Positions 42,141 through 50,158 of a DNA stretch of 64,000 nucleotides are shown here, in pieces. The DNA is taken from NCBI RefSeq assembly GCF_003696265.1, contig NZ_RFFH01000023.1, positions 1 through 64,000 of the forward strand. The letters are read 5' to 3'. The translations under genes and the position numbers were made by a program. This DNA comes from Nocardia stercoris (GTDB lineage Bacteria > Actinomycetota > Actinomycetes > Mycobacteriales > Mycobacteriaceae). Under the pieces are notes generated by a model, which had not been told where the DNA came from, ran no database searches, and was given only the letters and a program-made list of their open reading frames with translations. Positions within the stretch are counted from its first letter, which is position 1; every line of letters starts with the position of its first letter.

Positions 42141-43286
42141 ATGGGTACACCGGTCATCGTCGAGGCCGTCCGCACACCCATCGCCAAGCGAAACGGCTGG
42201 CTGTCGGGTCTGCACGCGGCCGAGCTGCTCGGTCTCGCCCAGCGCGGCGTGCTCGAGCGGGCCGAGCTCGACCCCGCCCTGGTCGAGCAGGTCATCGGCG
42301 GCTGCGTCACCCAGGCCGGCGAGCAGTCCAACAACGTCGCCCGGACCGCGTGGCTGCACGCGGGCCTGCCGTGGCAGACCGCGGCGAGCACCATCGACAC
42401 CCAGTGCGGTTCGGCCCAGCAGGCCACCCACCTGATCGCGGGCCTGATCAACATCGGCGCCATCGAGGTCGGCATGTCCTGCGGCGTGGAACTGATGAGC
42501 CACGTGCCGCTGGGCGCCAACCTCAACCCCGAGGTGGCCGGCCCGCGCCGCCCGGCCAGCTGGAAGATCGACCTGCCCGACCAGTTCGGTGCCGCCGAGC
42601 GGATCGCGAAGCGGCGCGGCCTGACCCGCACCGACCTGGACCAGTTCGGTGTCGAGTCCCAGGCCAAGGCCGCGGCCGCGTGGGCCGAGGGCCGCTTCGA
42701 CCGCGAAATCATCCCGGTGAAGGCCGAATTCGAGGGCCAGATCATGGACGTCACCCGCGACCAGGGTCTGCGCGAGACCACGCTCGAGGGCCTGGCGAAG
42801 CTGCGCTCGGTCGCCGAGGGCGGATTGCACACGGCCGGAACGTCTTCGCAGATCTCCGACGGTGCCGCCGCGGTACTGCTGATGGACTCCGAGGTCGCCG
42901 AGCGCAACGGCCTGCGCCCGCGGGCGCGCATCGTCGCGCAGTGCGTGGTCGGCGCCGAGCCGGAATTCCACCTCGACGGCCCGGTCCAGGCGACCACCCG
43001 CTTGCTGGAGAAGACCGGAATGAGCATGTCGGACATCGACATCTTCGAGATCAACGAGGCATTCGCGGCAGTTCCCTTGTCCTGGGCCAAGGTTCACAAC
43101 CCGGACATGAGCCGGGTGAATGTGAACGGTGGCGCAATCGCACTCGGACATCCGGTCGGCAGCACCGGCGCGCGGCTTATCACCACCGCCCTGCACGAAC
43201 TCGAGCGTTCCGACAAATCGGTCGGAATGATCCTCATGTGCGCCGGTGGCGCACTTGCGACCGGCACCGTGATCGAGCGGATGTAA
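42141..43286 (+). CDS. fadA5: FadA5, steroid acetyl-CoA acetyltransferase (thiolase)
   Basis: The 381-aa thiolase keeps all catalytic elements: nucleophilic Cys in STIDTQCGSAQQAT (about 93), EINEAFAA, GGAIALGHPVGSTGARL with the catalytic His, and CAGGALATG. It carries out thiolytic cleavage of 3-ketoacyl-CoA steroid side chains. ATG at 42141 follows AAGGAG at seven bases. It is divergent from cyp125, the same arrangement as Rv3545c/Rv3546. The intact Cys contrasts with Ltp3/Ltp4. Confidence 0.96.
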   Translation: MGTPVIVEAVRTPIAKRNGWLSGLHAAELLGLAQRGVLERAELDPALVEQVIGGCVTQAGEQSNNVARTAWLHAGLPWQTAASTIDTQCGSAQQATHLIAGLINIGAIEVGMSCGVELMSHVPLGANLNPEVAGPRRPASWKIDLPDQFGAAERIAKRRGLTRTDLDQFGVESQAKAAAAWAEGRFDREIIPVKAEFEGQIMDVTRDQGLRETTLEGLAKLRSVAEGGLHTAGTSSQISDGAAAVLLMDSEVAERNGLRPRARIVAQCVVGAEPEFHLDGPVQATTRLLEKTGMSMSDIDIFEINEAFAAVPLSWAKVHNPDMSRVNVNGGAIALGHPVGSTGARLITTALHELERSDKSVGMILMCAGGALATGTVIERM

Positions 43287-43581
43287 GTACATCTGAGTTT
43301 ACGGCCGAGTTGAACATTCATCTCACTGCTGTTCGGAAGTGGCGTACGACACACAATGTCGTGTACAGATGACTTCTCACCGGGTCAGCTACCTTCAAGT
43401 TACTGCCGGTTTGAACCCGTACGCCCTTCCGACAAGCTAGAATCCGGTGTGACGTAGGTGTACCAGCGGTCATCACGGTGACCCGCAAACGTCACATCGG
43501 TCACAGGGACTCGGACGTGTCGACCGGAGGCAGTTAGGAAATTGCGAAACAGGCGTAGGTTTTCAGTTACTTAGCCGCTAA

Positions 43582-43598
43582 TATCAATGATACGTATC
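43582..43598. promoter_or_regulatory. Overlapping palindromes upstream of the XRE gene
   Basis: TATCA-A-TGATA (43582-43592) and GATACGTATC (43589-43598) are perfect palindromes sharing four bases, in an A/T-rich patch unusual for this genome, 46 bp before the XRE start. They suit a promoter or autoregulatory operator. The rest of the 357-bp gap 43287-43643 holds no supported gene; an imperfect GTACGAC/GTCGTGTAC repeat near 43344 may end fadA5 transcription. Confidence 0.5.
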
Positions 43599-43643
43599 CG
43601 AGATAACGTCTGTAGTACAGCGAAGGGAATTGGGCGGCTCACA

Positions 43644-44060
43644 ATGGCTGATTTTGCGGCGCGGCTGAACAAGCTGTTCGAAACGGTGCATCCCCCCGGG
43701 CGGAAGCCGCACACCAACGCCGAGGTCGCAGCTGCGCTGACGGCCTCCGGTCATCCGATCTCCAAACCGTATCTCTCGCAGTTGCGGTCGGGACAGCGGA
43801 CGAATCCGTCCGACGAGACGGTGGCCGCTCTGGCGAAGTTCTTCAAGGTCAAGCCTGACTACTTCTTCAACGACATCTACGCGGCCAAGATCGATCACGA
43901 TCTCGAGCTGCTGTCCCAGCTGCAGGGCTACGGACTGCGTCGGTTGTCGAGTCGGGCGTTCGATCTGTCGGAGGAATCGCAGAACCTCCTCACCTCGATG
44001 GCCGAGAAGCTGCGGGCGAGCGAGGGGCTGCCCGAGATCCCGCCGGACGGAACCGAATAG
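43644..44060 (+). CDS. EspR-like XRE/HTH regulator, 138 aa
   Basis: The sequence begins MADFAARLNKLFETVHPPGR and continues KPHTNAEVAAALTASGHPIS, KPYLSQLRSGQRTNPSDETV and ALAKFFKVKPDYFFND, matching the EspR (Rv3849) layout: an HTH in the first 80 residues and a C-terminal helical dimerisation part (RRLSSRAFDLSEESQNLL). EspR is a nucleoid-associated regulator of ESX-1 genes, but many actinomycete paralogues regulate local genes. ATG at 43644 gives that length. It converges with the 7TM/M78 gene pair. Confidence 0.85.
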   Translation: MADFAARLNKLFETVHPPGRKPHTNAEVAAALTASGHPISKPYLSQLRSGQRTNPSDETVAALAKFFKVKPDYFFNDIYAAKIDHDLELLSQLQGYGLRRLSSRAFDLSEESQNLLTSMAEKLRASEGLPEIPPDGTE

Positions 44061-44319
44061 CAGGGGCGCGAGGGGGTACGTGGTGCGGTCACTCGGGACC
44101 GCACCATCTTTCGTATCCGGGCGTGGAGCGAGCCGACCGTAGGGCCGCGGCCGAGTAGGGGGCTGGGGCGGTTCGATCCTCGTCACCGCCCGTTCGTGCG
44201 CCGGCAATGCTCGGTTCACGCTTCGATGACACATCATGACCCGGGCCACAATTCGCCCGAATCGGGCGAACGCCCGGCAGATGTGACCCAGCGCGCACCA
44301 GAATGCCCGCGCAGTCGCG

Positions 44320-45345
44320 TCACCGACCCGCCGCGGCTCGAGCCGGCTCGGATGCCCGGCACACCTCGAACTCCCGCGCGATCGCCTGCACCCAGCCGCG
44401 CGGACTCACGCCCTCGGGCGGTGAGATCCACCGGGCGTCGATCACCAGCTCACCGAGCGGATTGTGCGCCCACCGCGCCACCCGGTTCGCCCGCTCCGGC
44501 ACCGACTCCGGCGGCACACCGGCCGCGGCCAGCTCCACACCGCCACCGGACTGCAGATACAGCGCGTCCATGATCTGCGCGATCTGATCCGACGCCTTCA
44601 GCTGCGTCGCGGTACCACCCGACTCGTGGGCCATCACCTCGGGGAACCGTTCCAGCATGGTCTTGTGCAGGCCACGAATTCGCCGCAGCAGCAGGCGGGC
44701 CCGCACCCACAGCTCGATCACGATCCACACCGCGCCGAGCGCGATCAGCAGCGCCGCCACCTGCCACACCGGCCAGAACCAGCCCGGATCCGCAGGCCGA
44801 GCCTGCTCCTCCCCCACCAGGATTTGCCGGATCGAGGCCACCGCCAGCCCGGCCACCACCACGGTCCCGGTGGTGTAGAGCGCGATCCCGCGGCCCAGTG
44901 CGGTCCAATCCAGGTGGCGCGCACCAGTGATCGCGATGAACACACAGCTGAAAGCCACCATCACCCAGCCGAAGATCAGTGACCAGGCCATGGTCACCAG
45001 GATCGCGGTCAGACCGGTGCCGTAGATCAGCCGCGCGATCTGGCCGAGATTGCGGCGCGACACGATCGGCCAGGCCGCCGCGGCGACCACCGAGGTGGCC
45101 GTACCGAACAGCACCCACGCCGAGGTGACCACCCGGTCGGCGACCATCACGCCGCCGATTCCCTTGCCGTACAGGTGATCCACGGCCAGGCCGACCTCCG
45201 GGATAGCGACCGTCGCCGCGGTGGCCACGGCCGCCACCGCCACCACGATGGCGGTGCGGGCAGTGGTCGCCGGTTTGACCAGGACCCGGCCGACGCGCGC
45301 GCCGGCCGCCATCCAGATCACCAGTGCGACAAGCCAGAAGGTCAC
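44320..45345 (-). CDS. Seven-helix membrane protein (MAB_1171c/DUF6545-like)
   Basis: The 341-aa protein has about seven membrane segments (about 1-15, 30-50, 70-95, 106-122, 123-140, 155-172, 190-213) and a cytoplasmic C-terminal region of roughly 120 residues (RIRGLHKTMLERFPEVM, then QLKASDQIAQIMDALYLQ, then WAHNPLGELVIDARWISPPE). This resembles the actinobacterial family named MAB_1171c putative transporter, often found beside ImmA/IrrE and XRE genes. The function is unestablished. It is 85 bp downstream of the M78 protease gene on the same strand. Confidence 0.8.
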   Translation of the reverse strand: MTFWLVALVIWMAAGARVGRVLVKPATTARTAIVVAVAAVATAATVAIPEVGLAVDHLYGKGIGGVMVADRVVTSAWVLFGTATSVVAAAAWPIVSRRNLGQIARLIYGTGLTAILVTMAWSLIFGWVMVAFSCVFIAITGARHLDWTALGRGIALYTTGTVVVAGLAVASIRQILVGEEQARPADPGWFWPVWQVAALLIALGAVWIVIELWVRARLLLRRIRGLHKTMLERFPEVMAHESGGTATQLKASDQIAQIMDALYLQSGGGVELAAAGVPPESVPERANRVARWAHNPLGELVIDARWISPPEGVSPRGWVQAIAREFEVCRASEPARAAAGR

Positions 45346-45430
45346 GGCAGTGCTTCCTCTCTCTGTCTTCCCACCGGCGCCGCTTCGACCGCGGGTGCCG
45401 CCGCCACGCGTGCCCCCAACCCGTGGGACA

Positions 45431-45943
45431 TCATCCGAGCGCTTCGTCGAATCGCAGCACCGAGACTCCGGCGCCCCGGCTGTGGAACACCCGCAGGCGG
45501 GTCATCAGCATGCTGGCGAACGTCTCCGCCTCCCACTCAGCGCGTTCGTCCTCTCCGAGATCCACGATCTGCTGGTGCGAACGCTGGCTGAGCATGTAGG
45601 CGATCAGATCGTCACTGGCCTCGAGCACCACGTCGGCCGCCGCCTCGCCGGGATGGTCGAAGACGATGTGGCCCAGCTCGTGCGCCAGCGTGTGCTCGCG
45701 CGACGGCAGCGCCTGCGCGAGCACGATCACATCCTTCTCCGGATAACTGCGGCGCTGACCGCACACGCCGGGACCCAGCTGGGCACTGGCGATCTCGATC
45801 GGCCGTCGCCGCTCCGCGGAGATCGCGAGCACCACCTCGTCGAGCGTGGTGGCGTCGAAATCACCGGCCACGGCGCAGACCGCGTCGACCGCGGCGGCGA
45901 CCCTGCGGTACGACCGGTGACCCTGAATCCTGCTCTCGGTCAT
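45431..45943 (-). CDS. ImmA/IrrE-family (M78) metallopeptidase-like protein, 170 aa
   Basis: The zinc motif HELGH lies at about residues 87-91 (TLAHELGHIVFDHPGE), with a downstream acidic segment AAADVVLEASDDL and EWEAETFASMLM, the Glu-x3 third-ligand region of M78 peptidases. AGGAGG before ATG at 45943 fixes the start; the frame stays open upstream through a 51-bp tandem repeat, so a longer form is possible. M78 proteases usually cleave a partner XRE repressor; the EspR-like gene 1.4 kb away is the only local candidate. Confidence 0.88.
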   Translation of the reverse strand: MTESRIQGHRSYRRVAAAVDAVCAVAGDFDATTLDEVVLAISAERRRPIEIASAQLGPGVCGQRRSYPEKDVIVLAQALPSREHTLAHELGHIVFDHPGEAAADVVLEASDDLIAYMLSQRSHQQIVDLGEDERAEWEAETFASMLMTRLRVFHSRGAGVSVLRFDEALG

Positions 45944-45980
45944 CGTCGCCTCCTGCCTACGGTGCGCTGCTGCGAGCCCG

Positions 45981-46110
45981 GTCTCGTCGAACGCGGCCGA
46001 ATCTGCCGGGACCGTGCCGAACCCGGGCTCCGCCGCTCGACGCGCAGCCGAATTGCCCTGCACAGTGCCGAACCTGGCATCCGCCGCTCGACACGCAGCC
46101 GAATCGCCTC
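45981..46110. repeat. Degenerate 51-bp tandem repeat, about 2.5 copies
   Basis: CGCCGCTCGACGCGCAGCCG at 46031 recurs at 46082 (one change) and, more diverged, near 45981, a period of 50-51 bp. The period is a multiple of three, and on the minus strand the copies read as 17-residue repeats (ARRAAEPGFGTVPADS and variants) in the same open frame as the M78 gene. Confidence 0.65.
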
Positions 46111-46127
46111 GGCCGATCTCATCCGCC

Positions 46128-47246
46128 TCACGGGCGCGGTCCGAAGAAGGCGGCGCGGGCGGCGTCGACGCGGGCTTGCGCCGCGGACGCGCTCTGGAAG
46201 CTGACGACACCGGAACCGGCTGCGGCCAAAGCCATTGCGGCGATGCCGCCGACCACGGTCAGCAGGTCGGCGGGCAGCAGCGGGCTGCTGTCGGAGGTGG
46301 GCCGGATCTGCGGGTTCGGGGGCTGCGCGAGCACCGGTGGCGGCGCCACGGCGGGCGGCGGCGGTGGCGGCGGTGGCGGTGGCGGTGCCAGGGCCGGCGG
46401 CGGGGCGAGGACCGGGATCGCCGGCAGTGGCGGTGCCGCGATCACGGGCAGCGGTGGCGGGGCCGGCATCGCGGGAACCGGCGGGGGGCGCAGCAGCAGG
46501 AGCAGCAGCCAGGGCGCCGCCGAACCTACTGCGGCACTGCCCAATACGGCGGACCCGGCGCCGCCCACCGCGGAACCCGTTCCGCCGACCACGGACCCGG
46601 TGGTGCCGACCGCCGAGCCGACACCCGCCGAGCCGAGGGCCCCCACGCCCAGCGCGGCGGAACCTGTGGCCGCGGAGCCGGCCGCGGCGGAGCCTGCCCC
46701 AGCGGAACCCGCTGCGGCGGAACCGATTCCGGCCGAGCCTGGAACGATCGAGGAGCCGAGACCCGCGGAACCGGTGCCGAGCAGCAGGTCGAGCAGGCCG
46801 GCCGGATGTTCACCGGGCACGCCCCGAGCCGGCCGTTCACCCGAGCCCGAGTCCGGCCGGTCACCGGCGTCCGCGTCGTCGCCGGGGGCGGAACCGCGCC
46901 CCGGTACCGACGTGTCACCCGGAATGCGCAGCGGAATCGGGTACGGCGCACCGGAATCGCCGCCGTCGGACCCGTCACCGGCGTCGGCACGGCCCGGGTG
47001 CGGTCCCCGCGCGGGGACCGGCAGATGGGGCGAACCTGTTCGGCCGGAACGATCTTCGCGACCCGGGACGTCCGCGCCGAGGTGTCCGCGCGGTCCGCCG
47101 GCCTGCCGGTCGTCCGAACCACCGGGCGAGCAATGCGCGCAACCGTCGTTACCCGGGTGCGCGAAGGCGAATGCGGGAGCGAGCAGCCCGTAGCCGGACA
47201 CGATCCCGGCCACCGCAACCACGCGCATCCAGCGCCGTCCGGCCAT
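46128..47246 (-). CDS. Secreted low-complexity Gly/Ser/Ala- and Pro-rich protein, 372 aa
   Basis: A signal peptide (MAGRRWMRVVAVAGIVSGYG, cleavage near AFA-HPG) is followed by a Gly/Asp-rich region, repeating GSA units (about 160-240, GSAAAGSAGAGSAA-like), a hydrophobic run (about 243-253), a proline-rich stretch with 13 Pro in a row (about 292-304), and a final hydrophobic segment (about 325-350). It looks like a surface-anchored stalk protein. It is on the same strand as and just upstream of the M78 gene. Low complexity makes paralogy uncertain; the signal peptide and Shine-Dalgarno GGGGAAGG argue that it is real. Confidence 0.7.
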   Translation of the reverse strand: MAGRRWMRVVAVAGIVSGYGLLAPAFAFAHPGNDGCAHCSPGGSDDRQAGGPRGHLGADVPGREDRSGRTGSPHLPVPARGPHPGRADAGDGSDGGDSGAPYPIPLRIPGDTSVPGRGSAPGDDADAGDRPDSGSGERPARGVPGEHPAGLLDLLLGTGSAGLGSSIVPGSAGIGSAAAGSAGAGSAAAGSAATGSAALGVGALGSAGVGSAVGTTGSVVGGTGSAVGGAGSAVLGSAAVGSAAPWLLLLLLRPPPVPAMPAPPPLPVIAAPPLPAIPVLAPPPALAPPPPPPPPPPPAVAPPPVLAQPPNPQIRPTSDSSPLLPADLLTVVGGIAAMALAAAGSGVVSFQSASAAQARVDAARAAFFGPRP

Positions 47247-47537
47247 GCGCCTGCCTTCCCCTCGGGTATCCGGCCGCGCAGCTCCACCCGCTGCGCCGAT
47301 ATCCGACGGCCCAGCTCAGTTCATCGGATCGCGATCATCATAGCTGCCGAAAATTAGCTCGCAGCCCGAGATCGCGTGACGCACATCACTTTACGAGCCG
47401 TTTACTGATAACGGAACCGCCCGGTCACCCTACCGAAAACCCGAATTCACCCACCCCCACCCCACATTTGCCCACCTCACCGCTGCGCCCGCTCCTCCCG
47501 GCGCGAGCGCACCCGCAACCGGAACCCCCGAAACGCG

Positions 47538-47571
47538 AGGTGCCGCTCGGGACGTCTCCCGAGCGGCACCT
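47538..47571. terminator. 14-bp-arm hairpin after the SDR operon
   Basis: AGGTGCCGCTCGGG (47538-47551) and its exact complement (47558-47571) enclose a 6-nt loop. It lies 19 bp after the stop of the SDR at 47590 (minus strand). In the 343-bp gap 47247-47589 nothing else is supported. Confidence 0.75.
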
Positions 47572-47589
47572 GTTGCGGCGCAGTGATTC

Positions 47590-48504
47590 CTACGCGCCGA
47601 AGACGGGCTCCGGCGGGGTGGCGCGGGCCAGCAGGTCGCGGACGGCGACGCCGAGCTTGGCCGGCTCCCAGCGGGCGCCGTTGTCGACCGAGACGCCGTG
47701 GCGCCAGCCGTCGGCGATCGTGACCATGCCGCCCTCGACCTCGAACATCCGGCCGGTGACACCGGCGGAGTCGGTGCTGCCCAGCCACACGACCAGCGGG
47801 GAGACGTTGCCCGGCGCCTTGGCGTCGAAACCGTCGACCGGCGCGGCCATGTCGGCGGCGAAGACGGTCTCGGTCATGCGGGTGCGGGCGACCGGCGCGA
47901 TGGCGTTGACGGTGATGTCGTAGCGGGCCAGCTCGGCGGCCGCGGTCAGCGACAGTGCCGCGATACCGGCCTTGGCGGCGGCGTAGGCGGCCTGGCCGAC
48001 GCTGCCCTGCAGGCCGGCGCCGGAGCTGGTGTTGATGATGCGGGCGTCGACCGGGCGGCCGGCCTTGTGCTCACCGCGCCAGTAGGCGGAGGCGTGCTTC
48101 ATGGTGGCGGCGTGGCCCTTGAGGTGCACGCGGATGACCGCGTCCCACTCGTCTTCCTGAATGTTGACGACCATGCGGTCGCGCACGAAACCGGCGTTGT
48201 TGACCAGCACGTCGAGGCCACCGAAGGTGGAGACGGCCTGCTCGACCAAGCGCTGCGCGCCGTTCCAGTCGGCGATGTCGTCGGTGTTGACGACGGCCTT
48301 GCCGCCGGCCGCGACGATCTCGGCCACCACCTGCTCGGCGGGGGTCTCGCCGCCGTCCACGCCGTCGAGGGCGACGCCGAGGTCGTTCACCACGACGTTG
48401 GCCCCGGCGGCGGCGAAGGCGAGGGCGTGCTCGCGGCCGATGCCGCGTCCGGCGCCGGTCACGATCACGGTGCGGCCGGCGCACAGCAGGGCGTTGTCAC
48501 TCAT
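47590..48504 (-). CDS. SDR family steroid-catabolism oxidoreductase (Rv3548c-like)
   Basis: The 304-aa SDR has VIVTGAGRGIGREHALAFA, NNAG, catalytic AAYAAAKAGI and the C-terminal MVTIADGWRHGVSVDNGARW typical of the Rv3548c/hydroxyacyl-CoA dehydrogenase-like group. It lies beside another SDR and divergent from echA20 as in the KstR2 regulon. The step in C/D-ring breakdown is not established to my knowledge. It ends in a hairpin. Confidence 0.87.
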   Translation of the reverse strand: MSDNALLCAGRTVIVTGAGRGIGREHALAFAAAGANVVVNDLGVALDGVDGGETPAEQVVAEIVAAGGKAVVNTDDIADWNGAQRLVEQAVSTFGGLDVLVNNAGFVRDRMVVNIQEDEWDAVIRVHLKGHAATMKHASAYWRGEHKAGRPVDARIINTSSGAGLQGSVGQAAYAAAKAGIAALSLTAAAELARYDITVNAIAPVARTRMTETVFAADMAAPVDGFDAKAPGNVSPLVVWLGSTDSAGVTGRMFEVEGGMVTIADGWRHGVSVDNGARWEPAKLGVAVRDLLARATPPEPVFGA

Positions 48505-48546
48505 GTCTGTCTCGTTTCTTGTTGTGAGGCCGTGTATTTCGGCTGT

Positions 48547-49344
48547 TCAGTTGGCGGCCGCGGCGTTGTGGTCGACGTTCGCCGCGTCCAGGAACGCGGG
48601 CCGTTCCCCACCGCCGTGGACCAGCAGCGTGGCACCGCTGATGTAGGCGGCGAGCGGAGATGCCAGGAAGGCGGCGGCCTGCCCGACGTCGACGGGTTCG
48701 GCCATCCGGCCCAGCGGGATGGTGGCGCCGACCGCGGCGATGCCGGCCTCGTCGCCGTAGTGCAGTTCGCTGGATTCGGTGCGTACCGGGCCGACCGCGA
48801 CCGTGTTGACCCGCACGCGCGGCGACCATTCGACGGCGAGCGTGCCGGCCAGGTTGTCCAGGCCCGCCTTGGCGGCGCCGTAGGCCGCGGTGCCCGGCGA
48901 CGGGCGGCCGCCGGAGACGCTGGAGATCATCACGATCGAGCCGCCCTCGGCCTGCTGCTGCATGACCGCGTTGGCGGCCTGCGACAGCAGCAGCGGGGCG
49001 AGCAGGTTCAGCTCGACGATCTTCGAGTGGAAGCGCGGGCTGGCGTCGGCGGCCAGCGCGTAGGGCGCGCCACCGGCGTTGTTGATCAGGGTGTCGAGGC
49101 GGCCGTGCCGGGCGACGATGGTGTCGATCAGTTCGGTGACCGCGGCGCTGTCGCGCACGTCGCAGGGCAGGAATTCCGCGGTCCGGCCCTCGAACTCCAC
49201 GGGTGCGCCGGGGTCGCGGCGGGCACAGGTGACGACGGTGGCGCCGGCCTGCAGGAACACCCGCGTAATGCCGGCACCGACACCGCGTACACCGCCGGTG
49301 ATGAGAACAACGGTTCCGGATAGGTCCACTTGAAGCGCCATCAT
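48547..49344 (-). CDS. SDR family oxidoreductase (Rv3549c-like)
   Basis: This 265-aa SDR has VLITGGVRGVGAGITRVFL, NNAGGAPYAL and AAYGAAKAGLDNLAG with the catalytic Tyr and Lys. In M. tuberculosis the gene at this place (Rv3549c) belongs to the KstR2 regulon. Two start codons (49344, 49341) are only about 9-12 bp from the KstR2 operator, so the mRNA is probably leaderless. It is 42 bp upstream of the Rv3548c-like gene. Confidence 0.88.
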   Translation of the reverse strand: MMALQVDLSGTVVLITGGVRGVGAGITRVFLQAGATVVTCARRDPGAPVEFEGRTAEFLPCDVRDSAAVTELIDTIVARHGRLDTLINNAGGAPYALAADASPRFHSKIVELNLLAPLLLSQAANAVMQQQAEGGSIVMISSVSGGRPSPGTAAYGAAKAGLDNLAGTLAVEWSPRVRVNTVAVGPVRTESSELHYGDEAGIAAVGATIPLGRMAEPVDVGQAAAFLASPLAAYISGATLLVHGGGERPAFLDAANVDHNAAAAN

Positions 49345-49346
49345 GC

Positions 49347-49371
49347 TAACCTACCAAGCACTTGCTTGTTT
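49347..49371. promoter_or_regulatory. KstR2 operator/promoter between Rv3549c-like SDR and echA20
   Basis: The KstR2 site ACCAAGCACTTGCT (49353-49366; consensus AnCAAGnnCTTGnT) lies in a divergent gap of about 44 bp. The surrounding 25 bp (49347-49371) are identical to the 25 bp at 61430-61454 between fadE30 and fadD3. Confidence 0.85.
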
Positions 49372-49388
49372 TTCTAGAACGGACGGTC

Positions 49389-50153
49389 ATGGGGATCAAT
49401 CGACATTCCGCGGGCGCCGGTATCGAGGTCGTAACCGTCGACTACGCACCGGTCAACGCCATTCCGTCGGCCGGCTGGTTCGCACTGGCCGACGCCGTAC
49501 GCGACGCCGGCCGCGACCAGGACACCAAGGTCGTCGTGCTGCGCGCCGAAGGCCGCGGCTTCAACGCCGGCGTGGACATCAAGGAGATGAACGCGGACAC
49601 CGGCCACACCGCCCTCATCCGCGCCAACCACGGCTGCTTCGCCGCGTTCGCCGCCGTCTACGACTGCGAGGTCCCGGTCGTCACCGCCGTGAACGGCTTC
49701 TGCCTCGGCGGCGGCATCGGCCTGGTCGGCAACTCCGACGTCATCGTCGCCTCCGACGACGCGACCTTCGGCCTCCCCGAGGTAGACCGTGGCGCCCTCG
49801 GCGCCGCCACCCACCTGGCCCGCCTGGTCCCGCAGCACCTGATGCGGACCATGTTCTACACCGCCGGCACCCTCACCGCGCAGCAGCTGCACCACTACGG
49901 CTCGGTGTACAAGGTCGTGCCGCGCGACGAACTCGACAAGGCCGCCATGGAGGTGGCCGAGAACATCGCGAACAAGGACGGCCGAGTCATCCGGGCCGCC
50001 AAGAAGGCGCTCAACGGCATCGACGTGCAGGACGTGCACCGCTCCTACCGCTTCGAGCAGGGCTTCACCATGGAGCTCAACCTCGCGGGCGTCGCCGACG
50101 AGATCCGCGCGCGCTTCGACGACGACCTCGCGGCCCAGAAGAAGGGGAAGTAA
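49389..50153 (+). CDS. echA20: EchA20, ring-cleaving enoyl-CoA hydratase/hydrolase
   Basis: The 254-aa crotonase-fold protein shows EVVTVDYAPVNAIPSAGWFA, GRGFNAGVDIKEMNAD, GFCLGGGIGLVGNSDVIVA and LPEVDRGALGAATHLARLVP. EchA20 hydrolytically opens ring D of the HIEC-CoA intermediate of steroid breakdown, as known for Rv3550. ATG at 49389 starts the echA20-ipdA-ipdB-ipdC operon. Nothing suggests loss of activity. Confidence 0.93.
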   Translation: MGINRHSAGAGIEVVTVDYAPVNAIPSAGWFALADAVRDAGRDQDTKVVVLRAEGRGFNAGVDIKEMNADTGHTALIRANHGCFAAFAAVYDCEVPVVTAVNGFCLGGGIGLVGNSDVIVASDDATFGLPEVDRGALGAATHLARLVPQHLMRTMFYTAGTLTAQQLHHYGSVYKVVPRDELDKAAMEVAENIANKDGRVIRAAKKALNGIDVQDVHRSYRFEQGFTMELNLAGVADEIRARFDDDLAAQKKGK

Positions 50154-50158
50154 AAGCC

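Noticed and set aside
46243..47193. Plus-strand frame of 316 codons, Pro/Ala/Glu-rich
   Set aside because: It mirrors the low-complexity minus-strand gene, which has a signal peptide and ribosome site; the plus-strand frame has neither.
43587..47246. A prophage or ICE remnant, suggested by the XRE and M78 genes
   Set aside because: No integrase, capsid, excisionase or att duplication is visible, and the membrane and secreted genes are not phage-like.
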